This document shows, piece by piece, positions 1 to 10,978 of a DNA stretch of 64,000 nucleotides (position 1 is the first letter of the stretch; each line of letters begins with the position of its first letter). Source of the stretch: Pegoplata infirma (taxonomy: Eukaryota; Arthropoda; Insecta; Diptera; Anthomyiidae); assembly GCA_963921195.1 (NCBI GenBank), contig OY992536.1, positions 325,641,038 to 325,705,037 of the forward strand, given 5' to 3'. Both the position numbers and the translations under genes were made by a program. The notes under the pieces are model-generated. The model made no database searches, was not told the DNA's origin, and saw only the letters and a program-made list of their open reading frames with translations.

Positions 1-325
1 GAAACATTTTTATGGTAGAAGAAGTTCAACGTCTGTCACTTGGACCCAGGGGATTAAAAAATTTAGTTTTTTTTTTTTGGCTCGTCCTCTTTAGTGGGCG
101 TGCAAAAAAAATAGTTTAAATAATGATAAAATTGTATTACTATAGCGACAAAAGCATTATATATGAACTTGAAAACATTTAACCCGACGAGCAAGGTGTC
201 CCCCAATGACCCATTCCAAACACCCAAAAAAAAAAATATACCTGCAAAATTTTTTTTTTTTTTACTTTTTGCATGTTGAAGATTATAATAGATTCGGCAC
301 AGCCGAATTTTTATTAATTTTGATT
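1..325 (+). mobile_element. DINE-1/Helentron-like element, 3' part
   Basis: The segment ends with the family's hairpin ATTCGGCACAGCCGAAT (292-308). Its body (GGACCCAGGGG near 45, GTGGGCGTGC near 96) matches, inverted, the body of the element at 11957-12664. Its start is cut off by the window. Confidence 0.75.
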
Positions 326-440
326 ATATAGTATTTTAAAAAAAGGATACAGTTTAAATGATTTGGGAACATACGATTTCTCAACATAGTTTTTATAGTG
401 TATAATACTGATAAAACACGTTCACTTATCGTTGAGGTTG

Positions 441-561
441 GGTTATGGGTTGCTAACATTATTAGGGTTTTTCTATGGGAAATACGATAAATTCAAAATG
501 TTTGGTTAAAGCTAACGAAATTTTCATAGAAAACACCTAATAAAGTTAGCAACTTGTAACT
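441..561. mobile_element. Small hairpin MITE
   Basis: GTTGCTAACATTATTAGGG at 449 is mirrored by CACCTAATAAAGTTAGCAAC at 534-553, with weaker pairing beyond. The arms are about 30 bp around a 47-bp loop. Confidence 0.7.
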
Positions 562-1056
562 TGAAAAAAGCAAGTATCATACGCCCATTACTTTTCAGTT
601 ATGCCATGTAAAGCTGATCTAATTTGGAAGGTCTTTTAGATAATTTATCTATGAAGTATCTAGTCAAAATCCTCTTTTCTAGTCAAAATCCTCTTACAGG
701 ATTTTGATTTTTTTTAAGGTATAATTAAACTGTTCTTCAAAGTTTTGAGATGGCTACTTAAAATCGACATTGAATGCAAAACAACAAAAAAAATTAAATA
801 TAAACAAGTAAAAAAGTTAAATTCGGCCGTGCCGAATTTTAAATACCCTCCACCTGTATCCCAGTATTTATAAATTACTTTAAATAACTGTTATTACATT
901 ACAGTAATTTTTTGTTAGTTGTTAAAAAAACGGCTCAAAATAACTAACAGAAATAGTTGTTTAATATTTTTCATACAAAAACAACTGACTTTGCAGTTGA
1001 AAACAACTTACTACTGTAAAATATACAAACAACTAACATGTAGTTACTTACATAAC

Positions 1057-1229
1057 CGTCCAACCTGAATCAAATTACGTCGCGTAAGGCGTAACGCCCA
1101 ATAATTTTTCGTTTCTAATATTTAAATGTGAGTTACCTAAATCAAACGGACGTAAAAATTTCAAATTTGATGTGTTTGTTTTTGTTTTTTTTTACGTCTT
1201 GCGCTACGCATTTGATTCTGGTTCGACCC
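1057..1229. mobile_element. Hairpin MITE with ~37-bp inverted repeats
   Basis: The left arm, with CTGAATCAAATTACGTCGCG, pairs with the right arm at 1193-1229 (GCGCTACGCATTTGATTCTG). Identity is about 85 percent. Confidence 0.7.
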
Positions 1230-1828
1230 TAATTTTCTGAGTGAACTTAATTCAATTTCATTTTATGAGGACAATTGCGAAAAAACGCTTTCCGCTCCAA
1301 TTTGTTAACATTCAGCAAAACAAAAAAAAAAAAAAAAAAACGAAACGTTAACTTCCATAAATTTCTCAATTTAATTTAGCATCGTTTGGAATAGTTTTGT
1401 AAAATATTACACATTTTCGATGAAATATTGATAAAATTAGCTTATTAAGGTACCTACAGACGACGCAATATTATGCACAATATTTTTGACGTTTCCAACA
1501 ATTGGCATACATAAAAATACTGAAATCGATTTGATTTGTAAAAATAATATTTATAAAATTTATTCTTAATGAATAAAACTTAATTAAAAAAAAAATTAAT
1601 TAACTTATTTTATTTAAAATTTTTAAATTAAAAAAATTAATGGTGTTTTCTTTTCTGAACAAAAAAATGTCCATTGTTTAGATGTGTACTTTAAAATTTG
1701 ACATGGCCCTGAAACGATGTAGCATTTTTTAAACTCAGAAAAGAACACAAAAAATGCAGTTTTGTACACAAATTGCCTTGATTTGCTGTTTTAATTGATG
1801 TGTTTTTCGCTTATATTGCTAGCAGCTC

Positions 1829-1870
1829 AGGTTCGAATCCTGGTGATGGCCATCACATATTTTTTTAATT
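1829..1870 (+). repeat. tRNA-like 3' half with perfect B box
   Basis: CAGGTTCGAATCCTG contains the exact Pol III B box GGTTCGAATCC inside a 4-bp T-arm stem, followed by T-runs. No matching A box or acceptor stem was found. Confidence 0.45.
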
Positions 1871-2035
1871 TTTTTTTTGCTTTTAAATTATTTTTTTAAT
1901 TATTTAAACTTAAAAAAAAACTAATTTAGTCGATTTTATATGAAAATTTATTTATTTTTTTTAAAAAAAAAATATTAAATTATTTAAAAAAAAACATTAT
2001 TAAATAAAAAATAATACGTAATTGAATGAAAAAAT

Positions 2036-2112
2036 CCCGGCCACACCGGGATTTGAACCCAGGACCTTCAGTGTCACATGCAACGACACATCCTCTGCAC
2101 CACAACAGCACC
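2036..2112 (-). repeat. tRNA-like sequence (SINE head or tRNA pseudogene)
   Basis: On the minus strand, GTGGTGCAGAGG resembles an A box and CCTGGGTTCAAATCCCGG is a perfect T arm with B box, followed by GATTTTTTC, a Pol III-type terminator. The acceptor stem and anticodon loop do not fold properly, so a working tRNA is unlikely. Confidence 0.5.
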
Positions 2113-2564
2113 AGTTGATTATAACACAGCAATGCTTAACATAGCTGATATACCCAGTGGTAGGTTTAAAAAAATATTCCTAGTTTTTATAGGGATCATA
2201 CTAACAAAATTAACCGTTACTAACAGGGTTGCCAGAAATCGTCAATAGGCAGAAATCGTCTGTCCGTTTGTAAGAATTGGACGCAAAATAGAAATATATT
2301 GAATGTGTTTGATATTGATCTTATCCAAGAAATTATCAAAAAAAAAAAAAAAAAACAATCAAAACACAAATAAAGAGTGGATGGTATAAAAAAAAATTTT
2401 GAAAATACAATTTTTTTCCAAAAATTATTTCATTTACCCAATGACAAAGAATACAAAAGATTGTTAGACCGAATATAAATTATTAAGGTGATTTTGATGA
2501 ATTGTAATTTTTTAAACAATATTAAGCTAAATAAAAAAAAACATTAAGCTAAATAAAAAAACAA

Positions 2565-2660
2565 AAAAAAAAAAAAAAAAAAACTTGATCCCGACCATGA
2601 CTCGAACCTGCGACCATATGAATGATAAGCCAACAGTGCTTCCATCATACCACAGACTGT
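2565..2660 (-). repeat. tRNA-like SINE, copy 1
   Basis: On the minus strand: CAGTCTGTGGTATGATGG (A-box region), a B box GGTTCGAGTC about 45 nt on, GGGATCAAG, then a long T-run. It is related to the sequence at 4045-4135. Confidence 0.55.
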
Positions 2661-3014
2661 TTCTGAATGTGTTAGAAATTTAACGACTATCTTAAAAGAG
2701 ATAAACAAAACCAAGCAAATTACAACAAACCCCTTTGCTGCTGTGTGTAAAAGAAGTTTTGTTGAATATACCATAGGGTTGCCAGACGTCCCGCATTTGG
2801 CGGGATTGTCCGCTTTTCATAACCGATTCCCGCGTCCCGCGCGGGATTCCATATTCCCGATTTTTTTTGCATTTTTTTTAACAACAACTATTTTTTATTT
2901 TAAAAGCCAACGTTTTTGAAAGGCTTATTTGTAAGCTTTTGTAAAATTGTCTTTACCTTACCGCCCAAATGATGTGGATTTAGAACATTTTTAAGGAAAA
3001 AATAAAGGCCTATT

Positions 3015-3127
3015 CACACCTGAGGTAAAATCTCGGTCGAATAAGATTTCGATAATATGGTCTGCATCATTTTATACACAACCATATGATCGAAATCTTG
3101 TTCGAACGAGATTTCACCTCATGTGTT
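3015..3127. mobile_element. Hairpin MITE inside the hAT-like element
   Basis: CACCTGAGGTAAAATCTCGG is mirrored by CGAGATTTCACCTCATGTG, with 45-bp arms and a roughly 22-bp loop. Confidence 0.7.
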
Positions 3128-3327
3128 GGGTATAACAAAAAGTTTGCAATCTTAGTGTTTGATAAAAAAACTATTTTTCAAAAAATGTTCGCCGAAAGTT
3201 GTACAATATAGAGTTCAATCCGGGAAAAATATTTAAAAAATTTCCATGGAGTAATTCTGGTCTAGTGTTATATCTTCAAAATGGAAATGTGTGTACTAAA
3301 ATTTATTTTAGCTAAATTAGTCTCTAA

Positions 3328-3657
3328 AGCTGCCCATTCACTTGCAATATTATTGTTCAACTTTTCAAATTGTACAATTATATCGCTCGTGTGTATGTAA
3401 TATTTACGGTTGTGCAATATATTGGAGAATATCAAAACACTTTTGATATTTATTGTACAAACAAGAATACTGCAATATATTTTATCAGTGTGTTGTCTAT
3501 ATTGTACAACTTTTATTATGTTATGTTTATATCTTGTACAATATATTGGGTTTAAGTATTGAGCAATTTTATTTGCTGTGTAGGGTAAAACGACAATAAT
3601 ATTGTAAAATATTTTTTTTTTAAGTTGAGCAATTTTATTGCAAGTGAATGGGCAGCT
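3328..3657. mobile_element. PIF/Harbinger-like MITE (330 bp), TSD TAA
   Basis: The ends AGCTGCCCATTCACTTGCAA and TTGCAAGTGAATGGGCAGCT are perfect 20-bp inverted repeats extending imperfectly to ~36 bp. Each is flanked by TAA. A 143-codon minus-strand ORF across it is a product of low stop density, not a gene. Confidence 0.82.
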
Positions 3658-4044
3658 TAAAGCATCGCGAAAAAAAATGTTTTTGAAAAACGAAAACATT
3701 TTTTATATTTCAAAATACACTAGAGGCTAGTATTTTTCGGTTTTGTTTATAAAAATATTTTTGTCCCGCGAAAATTTTTAAAATCCTGCCATTTTTGTAA
3801 TTTTCGGAAGTCTGTCCCGCATTTTCGAAATAAAATTCTGGCAACCCTCCTAATATACCATATTTTTTCCACCAAAATTCAATTTCGCTTTAAAAGAACA
3901 ACTAAACGACATTTAATTAATAATTAACAGCACATTTATATATTTGCAAAAACTGAGAAAAGTCAATGACTCCATAAATATAATGAAGGGTATAGATTTA
4001 GGTGATTTAAATAAAATTATAATGATAAACAATATTAACAAACA

Positions 4045-4135
4045 AAAAAAAAAAAAGATCTTGAGTCCTAACATGACTCGAACCCGGGACTCCATGTTTG
4101 AAAAACTAACACTCTAGCCATCATACCACAGACTG
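4045..4135 (-). repeat. tRNA-like SINE, copy 2
   Basis: On the minus strand: CAGTCTGTGGTATGATGG, then CCCGGGTTCGAGTCATG, CAAGATC and a T-run. It shares its head with the copy at 2565-2660 while the middle differs, as expected of an old SINE family. Confidence 0.55.
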
Positions 4136-5211
4136 ATTTAATGTTTTACAATTTAGCGGGTATGTTAAAAGAACGAGAACCAAAACAGATAAATAAAAAA
4201 AAACATTTAAGTAAACTAGAGCAATAACTCTTAAAACATAAAACATTAACAACATTTTTCAAATGTATTTAAATATGTTTATTAAAGGCCAAGATAAATC
4301 ATCTTCTAAATGTGCCAATTTTGATTCAAATTTGCTCATATTTTCTATATAGGCCACAAAGACCATATTTACACTCCATGTTAAAATTTGTTAACATACG
4401 TTAATCAGAAGCCGAGTTATAGTATTTTACATGCTAGGTTTGTATGGGGGGTGTCACACCCCTTTTTTCTATTCCGCCCAAATTTTACATGGAGATCAGA
4501 CATCCTAAAATATAATTTTATACCAAATTTCATATGAATCTGTTTAACAGAAGCCGAGTTATAGCATTTTGCATGCTAGGCTAATGTGGGAGGTGCCACA
4601 CCCCTTTGTCCAATACTTCCAAAATTTTACACAGACATTGTACATGGTATAATATTATTCTGTACCAAATTTCATTTGAATCTGTAAAGCAGAAGCTGTG
4701 TAAACGCATTTTGTATTTTCAAAGTTTTAGAGGTGTCGTTAAACTTTCACTCATAACTTTTGATCGGCTGGGCCGATTTCGCTCAAATGCAATACCAAAC
4801 TTCTCGGGAGAACTTCCAATAAATATGTTAAGTTTCAGTCATCTCTGTGCAATATTTTGTCCGCTACAGCATTTTCCACAGACAGACAGACAGACGGACA
4901 GACGGACAGACGGACAGACGGACAGACGGACATCGCTAGAATGTCTTAAAATCGATCGGGCATCATGAATATATATACTTTATGGGGCCCCAGACCGATA
5001 TTTCGATGAGTTACAAACGGAATGACAAACTTATATATACCCTCTATCACTAAGTGGAGGGTATAAAAAGTCGATTATTCGAGACCAAAAAATCGGTTTC
5101 TCGAATACTTCGAAAACCGGCCTTTTTAAAAAACCGATTTTAAAAAACCGGAAAAATAGAAAAAAATCGATTTTTCGAATACTTCGGAAATCGGTTTTGA
5201 CAACTCTAGTT

Positions 5212-5577
5212 AGGTGGGGCATCTTCACTTAAACTAATCAACTATATAATGCGATTTGATTCAAATAAAGCACCAGTTTTTGCTGGGATATTTCTGTTAT
5301 GTATGATGCTACCGACATCAAAGTGTATTCAACAAAAAGTGTATTGAAATTTTCTGAAACTTACAGATGGTTTATATCAAAAATATGCCAAAATAGTTAA
5401 GTATGTACCTTCCATGCTTTATATTTGCCATTTACTAACAATATGTGCAAAAAAAAAATTTTAGTTTGAAATTAAAATGATTGACAAGCGCAAAGAATGC
5501 AACCAAATTAATATGAAACATACAAAATTAAGAACTATTTCTCGAAGTGTAATTGATTTTTGAAAGAATTTTTGCTT
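5212..5577 (+). repeat. Direct repeat, copy 1
   Basis: The segment starts AGGTGGGGCATCTTCACTTA and is nearly identical to 8764-9154, apart from a ~30-bp indel near its start. It contains no recognised gene. Confidence 0.9.
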
Positions 5578-5580
5578 AAA

Positions 5581-5780
5581 NNNNNNNNNNNNNNNNNNNN
5601 NNNNNNNNNNNNNNNNNNNNNNNNNNNNNNNNNNNNNNNNNNNNNNNNNNNNNNNNNNNNNNNNNNNNNNNNNNNNNNNNNNNNNNNNNNNNNNNNNNNN
5701 NNNNNNNNNNNNNNNNNNNNNNNNNNNNNNNNNNNNNNNNNNNNNNNNNNNNNNNNNNNNNNNNNNNNNNNNNNNNNNNN
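5581..5780. other. Assembly gap (200 N)
   Basis: Exactly 200 undetermined bases, so the true length is probably unknown. The gap separates a 366-bp repeat copy from the ~195-bp tandem array. Confidence 0.99.
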
Positions 5781-7215
5781 AATTTTTTTAAAAAGTCTTT
5801 TTAAAAAATGTTTCATAAAATGACTTCAAACTTGAAAATTGTACACTATTTCACACAATTGCATGGAAAGTGGACGAGCCGGGACGGGTAGTAGTATGAC
5901 CAGGCCACAATTTTCATCGGATTCTTATGAAATTTTACACAAGCAATTACAATAATAAGCCGATTCCAGCCATGTAATTTTTTTAACAAGTCTTTTTTAA
6001 AAATTTTTCTTAAAATGACTTCAAACTTGAAAATTGTACACTTTTTCACACATTTGTATGAAAAGTGGACGAGCCGGGACGGGTAGTAGTATTGCCAGGC
6101 CACAATTTTCATCGGATTCTTATGCAATTTTACACAAGTAATAACAATTATAAGCCGATTCCAGCCATGTAATTTTTTTAACAAGTCTTTTTTAAAAATT
6201 TTTCATAAAATGACTTCAAACTTGAAAATTGAACACTTTTTCAAACATTTGTATGGAAAGTGGACGAGCCGGGACGGGTAGTAGTATGGCCAGGCCACAA
6301 AATTCATCGGACTGCACTAAAATTTGAAATTTGGTGTCCTTGAATATAGTCAATTCTAATTAGTAAATAAAAAAAATATTTTTTATTTTTTTTTATTTTT
6401 TACATTTTTTTTTTAAGTGGACTAGCTTAGACGGGTAGTCGGGTAGTAGTTTGGCCAGGCCACAATTTTCATCGGATTCTTTTGAAATTTTAAACGAGTA
6501 ATCACAATTATATGCCGATTCCAGCCATGTAATTTTTTCAACAAGTCTCTTTGAAATTTTTTTCATAAAATGACTTCAAACTTGAAAATTTTTCGCTTTT
6601 TCACACATTTGTATGGTGATTGGGCGAGCTGGGACGGGTAGTAGTTCGCCAATGCCACAAAATTCATCGGATTGTACTAAAATTTGAAATTTGGTGTCCT
6701 TGAATATAGTCAATTATAATTAGTAAAAAAAATTTTTTTTTTTTTTTTTGATTTTTTTCATTTTTTTTTTCAGTGGACTAGCCGTTACGGGTAGTCGGGT
6801 AGTAGTTTGGCCAGGCAACAATTTTCATCGGATTCTTTTGAAATTTTAAACAAGTAATCACAATTATATGCCGATTCCAGCCATGTATTTTTTTTAACAA
6901 GTCTCTTTGAAAATATTTTCATAAAATGACTTCAAACTTGAAAATTGTACACTTTTTTACACATTTGTATGGAAAGTGGACGAGCCGGGACGGGTAGTAG
7001 TTTGGCAAGGCCACAATTTTCATCGGATTCTTTTGAAATTTTAAACAAGAATTAACAATTATAAGCCGATCCCAGCCATGTAATTTTTTTAACAAGTCGT
7101 TTTTAAAAAATTTTCATAAAATGATGTCAAAGTTGAAAATTGTACAGTTTTTCAGATATTTGTATGGAAAGTGGACGAGCCGAGACGGGTAGTTGTATGC
7201 CGAAGCCACAGTTGT
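5781..7215 (+). repeat. Tandem array of ~195-bp units (about eight)
   Basis: The phrase GTGGACGAGCCGGGACGGG (or a variant) recurs near 5871, 6066, 6259, 6420, 6626, 6773, 6976 and 7173. Each unit also has CATCGGATTCTT, GCCGATTCCAGCCATGTA and 'aaaatgacttcaaacttg'. Some units are shortened. The array starts inside the gap. Confidence 0.9.
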
Positions 7216-7347
7216 CGTTAGATTTGCATAAAATTTTTTGAGGTTATTCCTTGCAATCTCTCCATTAAAATTTATATAACTTTGCTATACTTTCTAATAA
7301 TAGTTTAGATTTTACACGGTTTTAAACGTAAAAAAATTTTATTACAA

Positions 7348-7432
7348 CTACCCGGGTAGCTCAACTACCCGGGTAGCAATCCCGGGTAGTTGAGCTTCCC
7401 GGGTAGCTCGGGTACTCGTCTACCCGGGAAAC
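7348..7432. repeat. Cluster of CCCGGGTAG palindromes
   Basis: Five CCCGGG hexamers in about 80 bp, mostly as CTACCCGGGTAG or half of it, in an otherwise AT-rich region. Confidence 0.9.
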
Positions 7433-7599
7433 GGGGGGCTCTGGTTAAAACAATAAAATACAAGCAAATTACAAAATTGTTATGAAATTTAAAATTCAAC
7501 TGCGATTTTCTCGAAAAAAAACGAAGATTGTGTTTCTGAATTTTTTTGTGTGGATGGACAAACATCTAAACTTTAAAAAATTAAAAAAAAGTGGCCGGA

Positions 7600-7960
7600 T
7601 TTTTGATAAATTGACTTTTTTAAAAATTGAAAAATTTCAGAACGGGTACTGAAAATTTTCCATCCATTTTTTAATCGATAGCCCATACAAAACTATATAA
7701 GAATGTAAATTTTTGAGATTGTGATTTAATGTGATAAATATTTAATCAAGGCAACTCGCCACAAATTTGACAATTTTTCCAATATTTGACCACGCCTCCT
7801 AAGACCAGTTTTTGAAAAATTGAAAAACCAAAAAACGCAATTTTCTAAGTTCCATATAGGGCTATCCATACAACCTATTCAGAAGTTTACGGTACACATG
7901 TTTTTTTTCGCTGAACAATTGGTGTGGGATGCCTCCTATGCTTTTTTAAAATTAGGTACG
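7600..7960 (+). repeat. Dispersed repeat (family B), copy 1
   Basis: The block TTTTCCAATATTTGACCACG, 'cctcctaagaccagtttttga' and 'aattggtgtgggatgcctc' recurs at 60580-60770 and, in part, at 62900-63560. Family unknown; possibly DINE interior. Confidence 0.7.
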
Positions 7961-8763
7961 AAAACGATGTCGGTATAAGTATCAATATATGTTTTGAATA
8001 CAATTTTTGTATTTAAAGTGGTATTGGATTTCATTTTACTCTAGTTTGTGCTGATTGGTATAACTACCCGTAAAATGAGTTCTATATTATGAAATCGACT
8101 CATAATCCCTTATAGAGTCGTTTTAGTGTTGCGTTTATTAAATACCGGTTACTTTTTTATTTCGGTGTAAACGAATTCATACATTTGTATGTTCTTAAAT
8201 TCTTTCTTTGAGCAAATATGTATTTAAGTTAAAAGTTGTGTTAATATTCTTACTTTTCAATTTATGTAATATGTACTTAACTAGCAATCCAGCTAATATT
8301 TTAACTGCACTAGAAGTAATCGCTGTGGCAAGTTGCTCATGTAGAAGAAAAGTGATTTCGACATCCATAAGCAGTGGCCGGCAGAAAGAGAGTATATGAA
8401 TGCATTGGTATGTGAATGTAAACAAGCATGCGTTGGTGTATTTCTCAAACAAAGGGGCATAACCAGCTTGTTGTTGTATTTTTATGCTTTTAGCTATTCG
8501 TGTTATTTACGTGTAAATTGCCAATTGTGTTCGGGTTCTGAGTGCTATGAGTGCCGATTACTGCCATAAAGGAAGAAAGGATTTATAATTATATCATAAT
8601 ATAATTAAAGCTCTCATAATATAAATATAACTGATTATAATATGATAGTCATACCAAGGTCCTATGTCAGATAATGATCAATGACATCCTTTTTCCATTC
8701 TGATGCCTAAAATGTGTCTGATTTCGACCTTGGAAATCCCATAAATTCAATTTAAATGATTTA

Positions 8764-9154
8764 AGGTGGGGCATCTTCACTTAAACCAATCAACTATACG
8801 ATTTGACAAGAGCTCTTTGTTTTCCTTTTAATCTTGATTCAAACAAAACACCAGTTTTTGCTGGGATATTTCTGTTATGTATGATGCTACCGACATCAAA
8901 GTGTATTCAAAAAAGTGTATTGAAATTTTCTGAAACTTACAGACGGCTTATATCAAAAATATGCCAAAATAGTTAAGTATGTACCTTCCATGCTTTATAT
9001 TTGCCAATTACTAACAACATGTGCAAACAAAAATTTTTAGTTTGAAATTAAGATGATTGACAGGCGCAAAGAATGCAACCAAATTAATATGAAACATACA
9101 AAATTAAGAACTATTTCTCGAAGTGTAATTGATGTTTGAAAGAATTTTTGCTTA
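8764..9154 (+). repeat. Direct repeat, copy 2
   Basis: This is the second copy of the 5212-5577 sequence. It stops at exactly the point where the element at 9155 is inserted; copy 1 reaches the assembly gap three bases after the same point. Confidence 0.9.
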
Positions 9155-9970
9155 CACTCAAAAAATTATGTCATTAACTGTTTGTAGGTTATTTAAAAAG
9201 TTTTCCGTTTAGTCGTTTTTAAAAGAAAAAACATTTGTTTGATGTTCAGTTTTTATTAATGACTACTTCAGTCCTTTGTTTCAAAAATAACACACTAAAA
9301 AATAAAGACTTTCATTAACATTTAATTTTTAAAGTCATTTATTTTTGTTCTGTAAGTAAAAACTACTGATTATTCTTTTGATTTTTAATGATTTGTGTAA
9401 GTCATTTTTTTTTTAAATTGTTGGTATTTTTTAATGAAATATCATTAGTTTTTACCTACACAAGTCAGTTATTTTTTTGTAGAAAAAAAAATCAAAAAAT
9501 TATTTATAGAAATATAAAAACATTTTTGTATCAAGTGACTTTGGCACGATGGGTAGAGTGTCTGGCCAGAATGTAGTTGATTGCGGGATCTATTCCCCAA
9601 AAATTTTATTAAAAATTTTTAAAAAAATATTTCAATAAAAAATTGTAAAAAATTACCTACGAAATCATTAATTTTTATTGTTTTCGTAGGTTATTTTTTT
9701 GAAATTTGTTGGTAAAAATAACAGAACTGTCATTAATTTTTAATGTTTTCGTTGGTTATTTTTTTTCGAATTTGTTGGTAAAAAAGAGTGAAAAAAACGT
9801 AATTTTTGAATGTTTAATGTTATTTATTTTAGAAAATTTTGTCAACAGCAAAAAATAAATGTTGATGTTTATTAAAACAAAAGAATAATTACTGGGATGG
9901 TTTTCAATTGTTTATTCACTGGTTTTAAGTGTGTTTTTCATTTGTTTTTGCCTACAAAATATTGTGAGTG
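9155..9970 (+). mobile_element. TA-flanked element with CACTC/GAGTG ends and tRNA-like core (left copy)
   Basis: It starts CACTCAAAAAATTATG and ends ATTGTGAGTG, with TA on both sides. It has no long open frame. At 9533-9598 is a tRNA-like stretch: GGCACGATGGGTAGAGTG (A-box-like) and GCGGGATCTATTCCCC (decayed B box). The right copy at 10979-11756 is the same element inverted. The TA duplication suggests a Tc1/mariner-type origin; that is an inference. Confidence 0.72.
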
Positions 9971-10978
9971 TAAAAGTATGTAAAATATGTTGAGAATTAT
10001 AGATATAGAAAGGAGCTTAACGACGATTTCGCAGAAAAATGAAGTAGCAGCAACCGAATTTTAGATTCGGGGGAAAAATTGTCTCATAAACTTTTAAAAA
10101 TTTTATTCGCTTTATATGTTTAAAAAAATTGTTAAAATCATACAAAAACTTCTTAGAAAATATAATATTTCCGAAAATTTTATATTTTCAAATTGTAATT
10201 AAATACACACACCAAAAATTAAAACATTTACATTGAAATTAAATTGCCTTAAATATTTGTCTAATAAATTAACGAGAAATAAATTTACACTTTTTTCCAA
10301 ATAATTTTCATGTTGATTTTAATTTTGTTTAACAGGAATTACCAACAGAGCTCTCAAATTCACATTAAAAAATCATATGAATTTAAAATTTATTTTTTTA
10401 TATTTTGTTAAATTAGAAAAATTAATGATTAAAAGTTTTATGAAAATTTAATTCTGTAGTTTTTATATAAAAAACTTTTCCCTCTGTTAACAGAAAATGT
10501 ACAAGGTCAATTTAAATTAAATATTAAAAGCATGTAAAACATTAAACTGCAATTAAAAATTGTAATATCCCCAGGCAGAAAAATATAATCGGTTCCACAA
10601 AGGCAAGGTTGGATATCAATAACTTTTCAATAACAATTGAAAATCGATACCAATTTAAAACAAATAGCTTTAATCGTGAGACAAAACAGTTAAACTGTTA
10701 TCCTAATACCAGTTAAAAGCCAATATTTTTGTTCTGAAAAAGTCCCTGGACTCAATGTTTCTGAAAACAAGAGCTGCCCTTTACTGCCACACGCATTTAA
10801 TTGGGAAGACCAAGCAGTTTGACATACATACGACTCATATGCGTTCTATGACACAGCGACATTGCAAACCCGATAACTAATCAGAGATGGGCACTGCAGA
10901 GATGGGCACTACAGTGATGGAAACTACACCGATAAGAACCAATACCAAAATAATTTTATTTAACATTTTTTAAATGTA

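Larger units (their letters stand above)
2774..3852. mobile_element. hAT-like element (1079 bp) with 8-bp TSD
   Basis: The termini are TAGGGTTGCCAG and CTGGCAACCCTCCTA. Both ends continue with an inverted GTCCCGCATTT block. ATATACCA lies directly outside each end (2766-2773 and 3853-3860). The termini and 8-bp TSD fit hAT non-autonomous elements. A hairpin and a Harbinger-like MITE are nested in it. A similar solo end, CAGGGTTGCCAG, lies at 2224-2235. Confidence 0.75.
802..5069 (-). mobile_element. DINE-1/Helentron-like element, probably one copy broken by nested insertions
   Basis: The left end (802-864) is the family's 3' terminus inverted: ACAAGT, then a hairpin TTCGGCCGTGCCGAA and TACCCTCCACC. 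The right end (about 4200-5069) is the inverted 5' part: a gacagacggaca microsatellite at 4880-4930, 'aaacggaatgacaaac', and GGAGGGTATAAAAA at the terminus. Internal ~120-bp repeats lie at 4330-4640. The two ends have the right order and strand for one element, with MITEs, tRNA-like sequences and a hAT-like element nested between. That they belong together is an inference. Confidence 0.6.

Noticed and set aside
3268..3699. 143-codon minus-strand ORF
   Set aside because: It crosses the boundaries of a Harbinger-like MITE and continues into the host element; no conserved domain.
5781..7215. CRISPR-like array
   Set aside because: Unit length, lack of distinct spacers and the eukaryotic context exclude it.
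5212..9154. The two ~370-bp direct repeats as LTRs of one retroelement
   Set aside because: They lack TG...CA ends, a primer-binding site, a TSD and any gag/pol sequence between them; a duplication or two repeat copies fits better.
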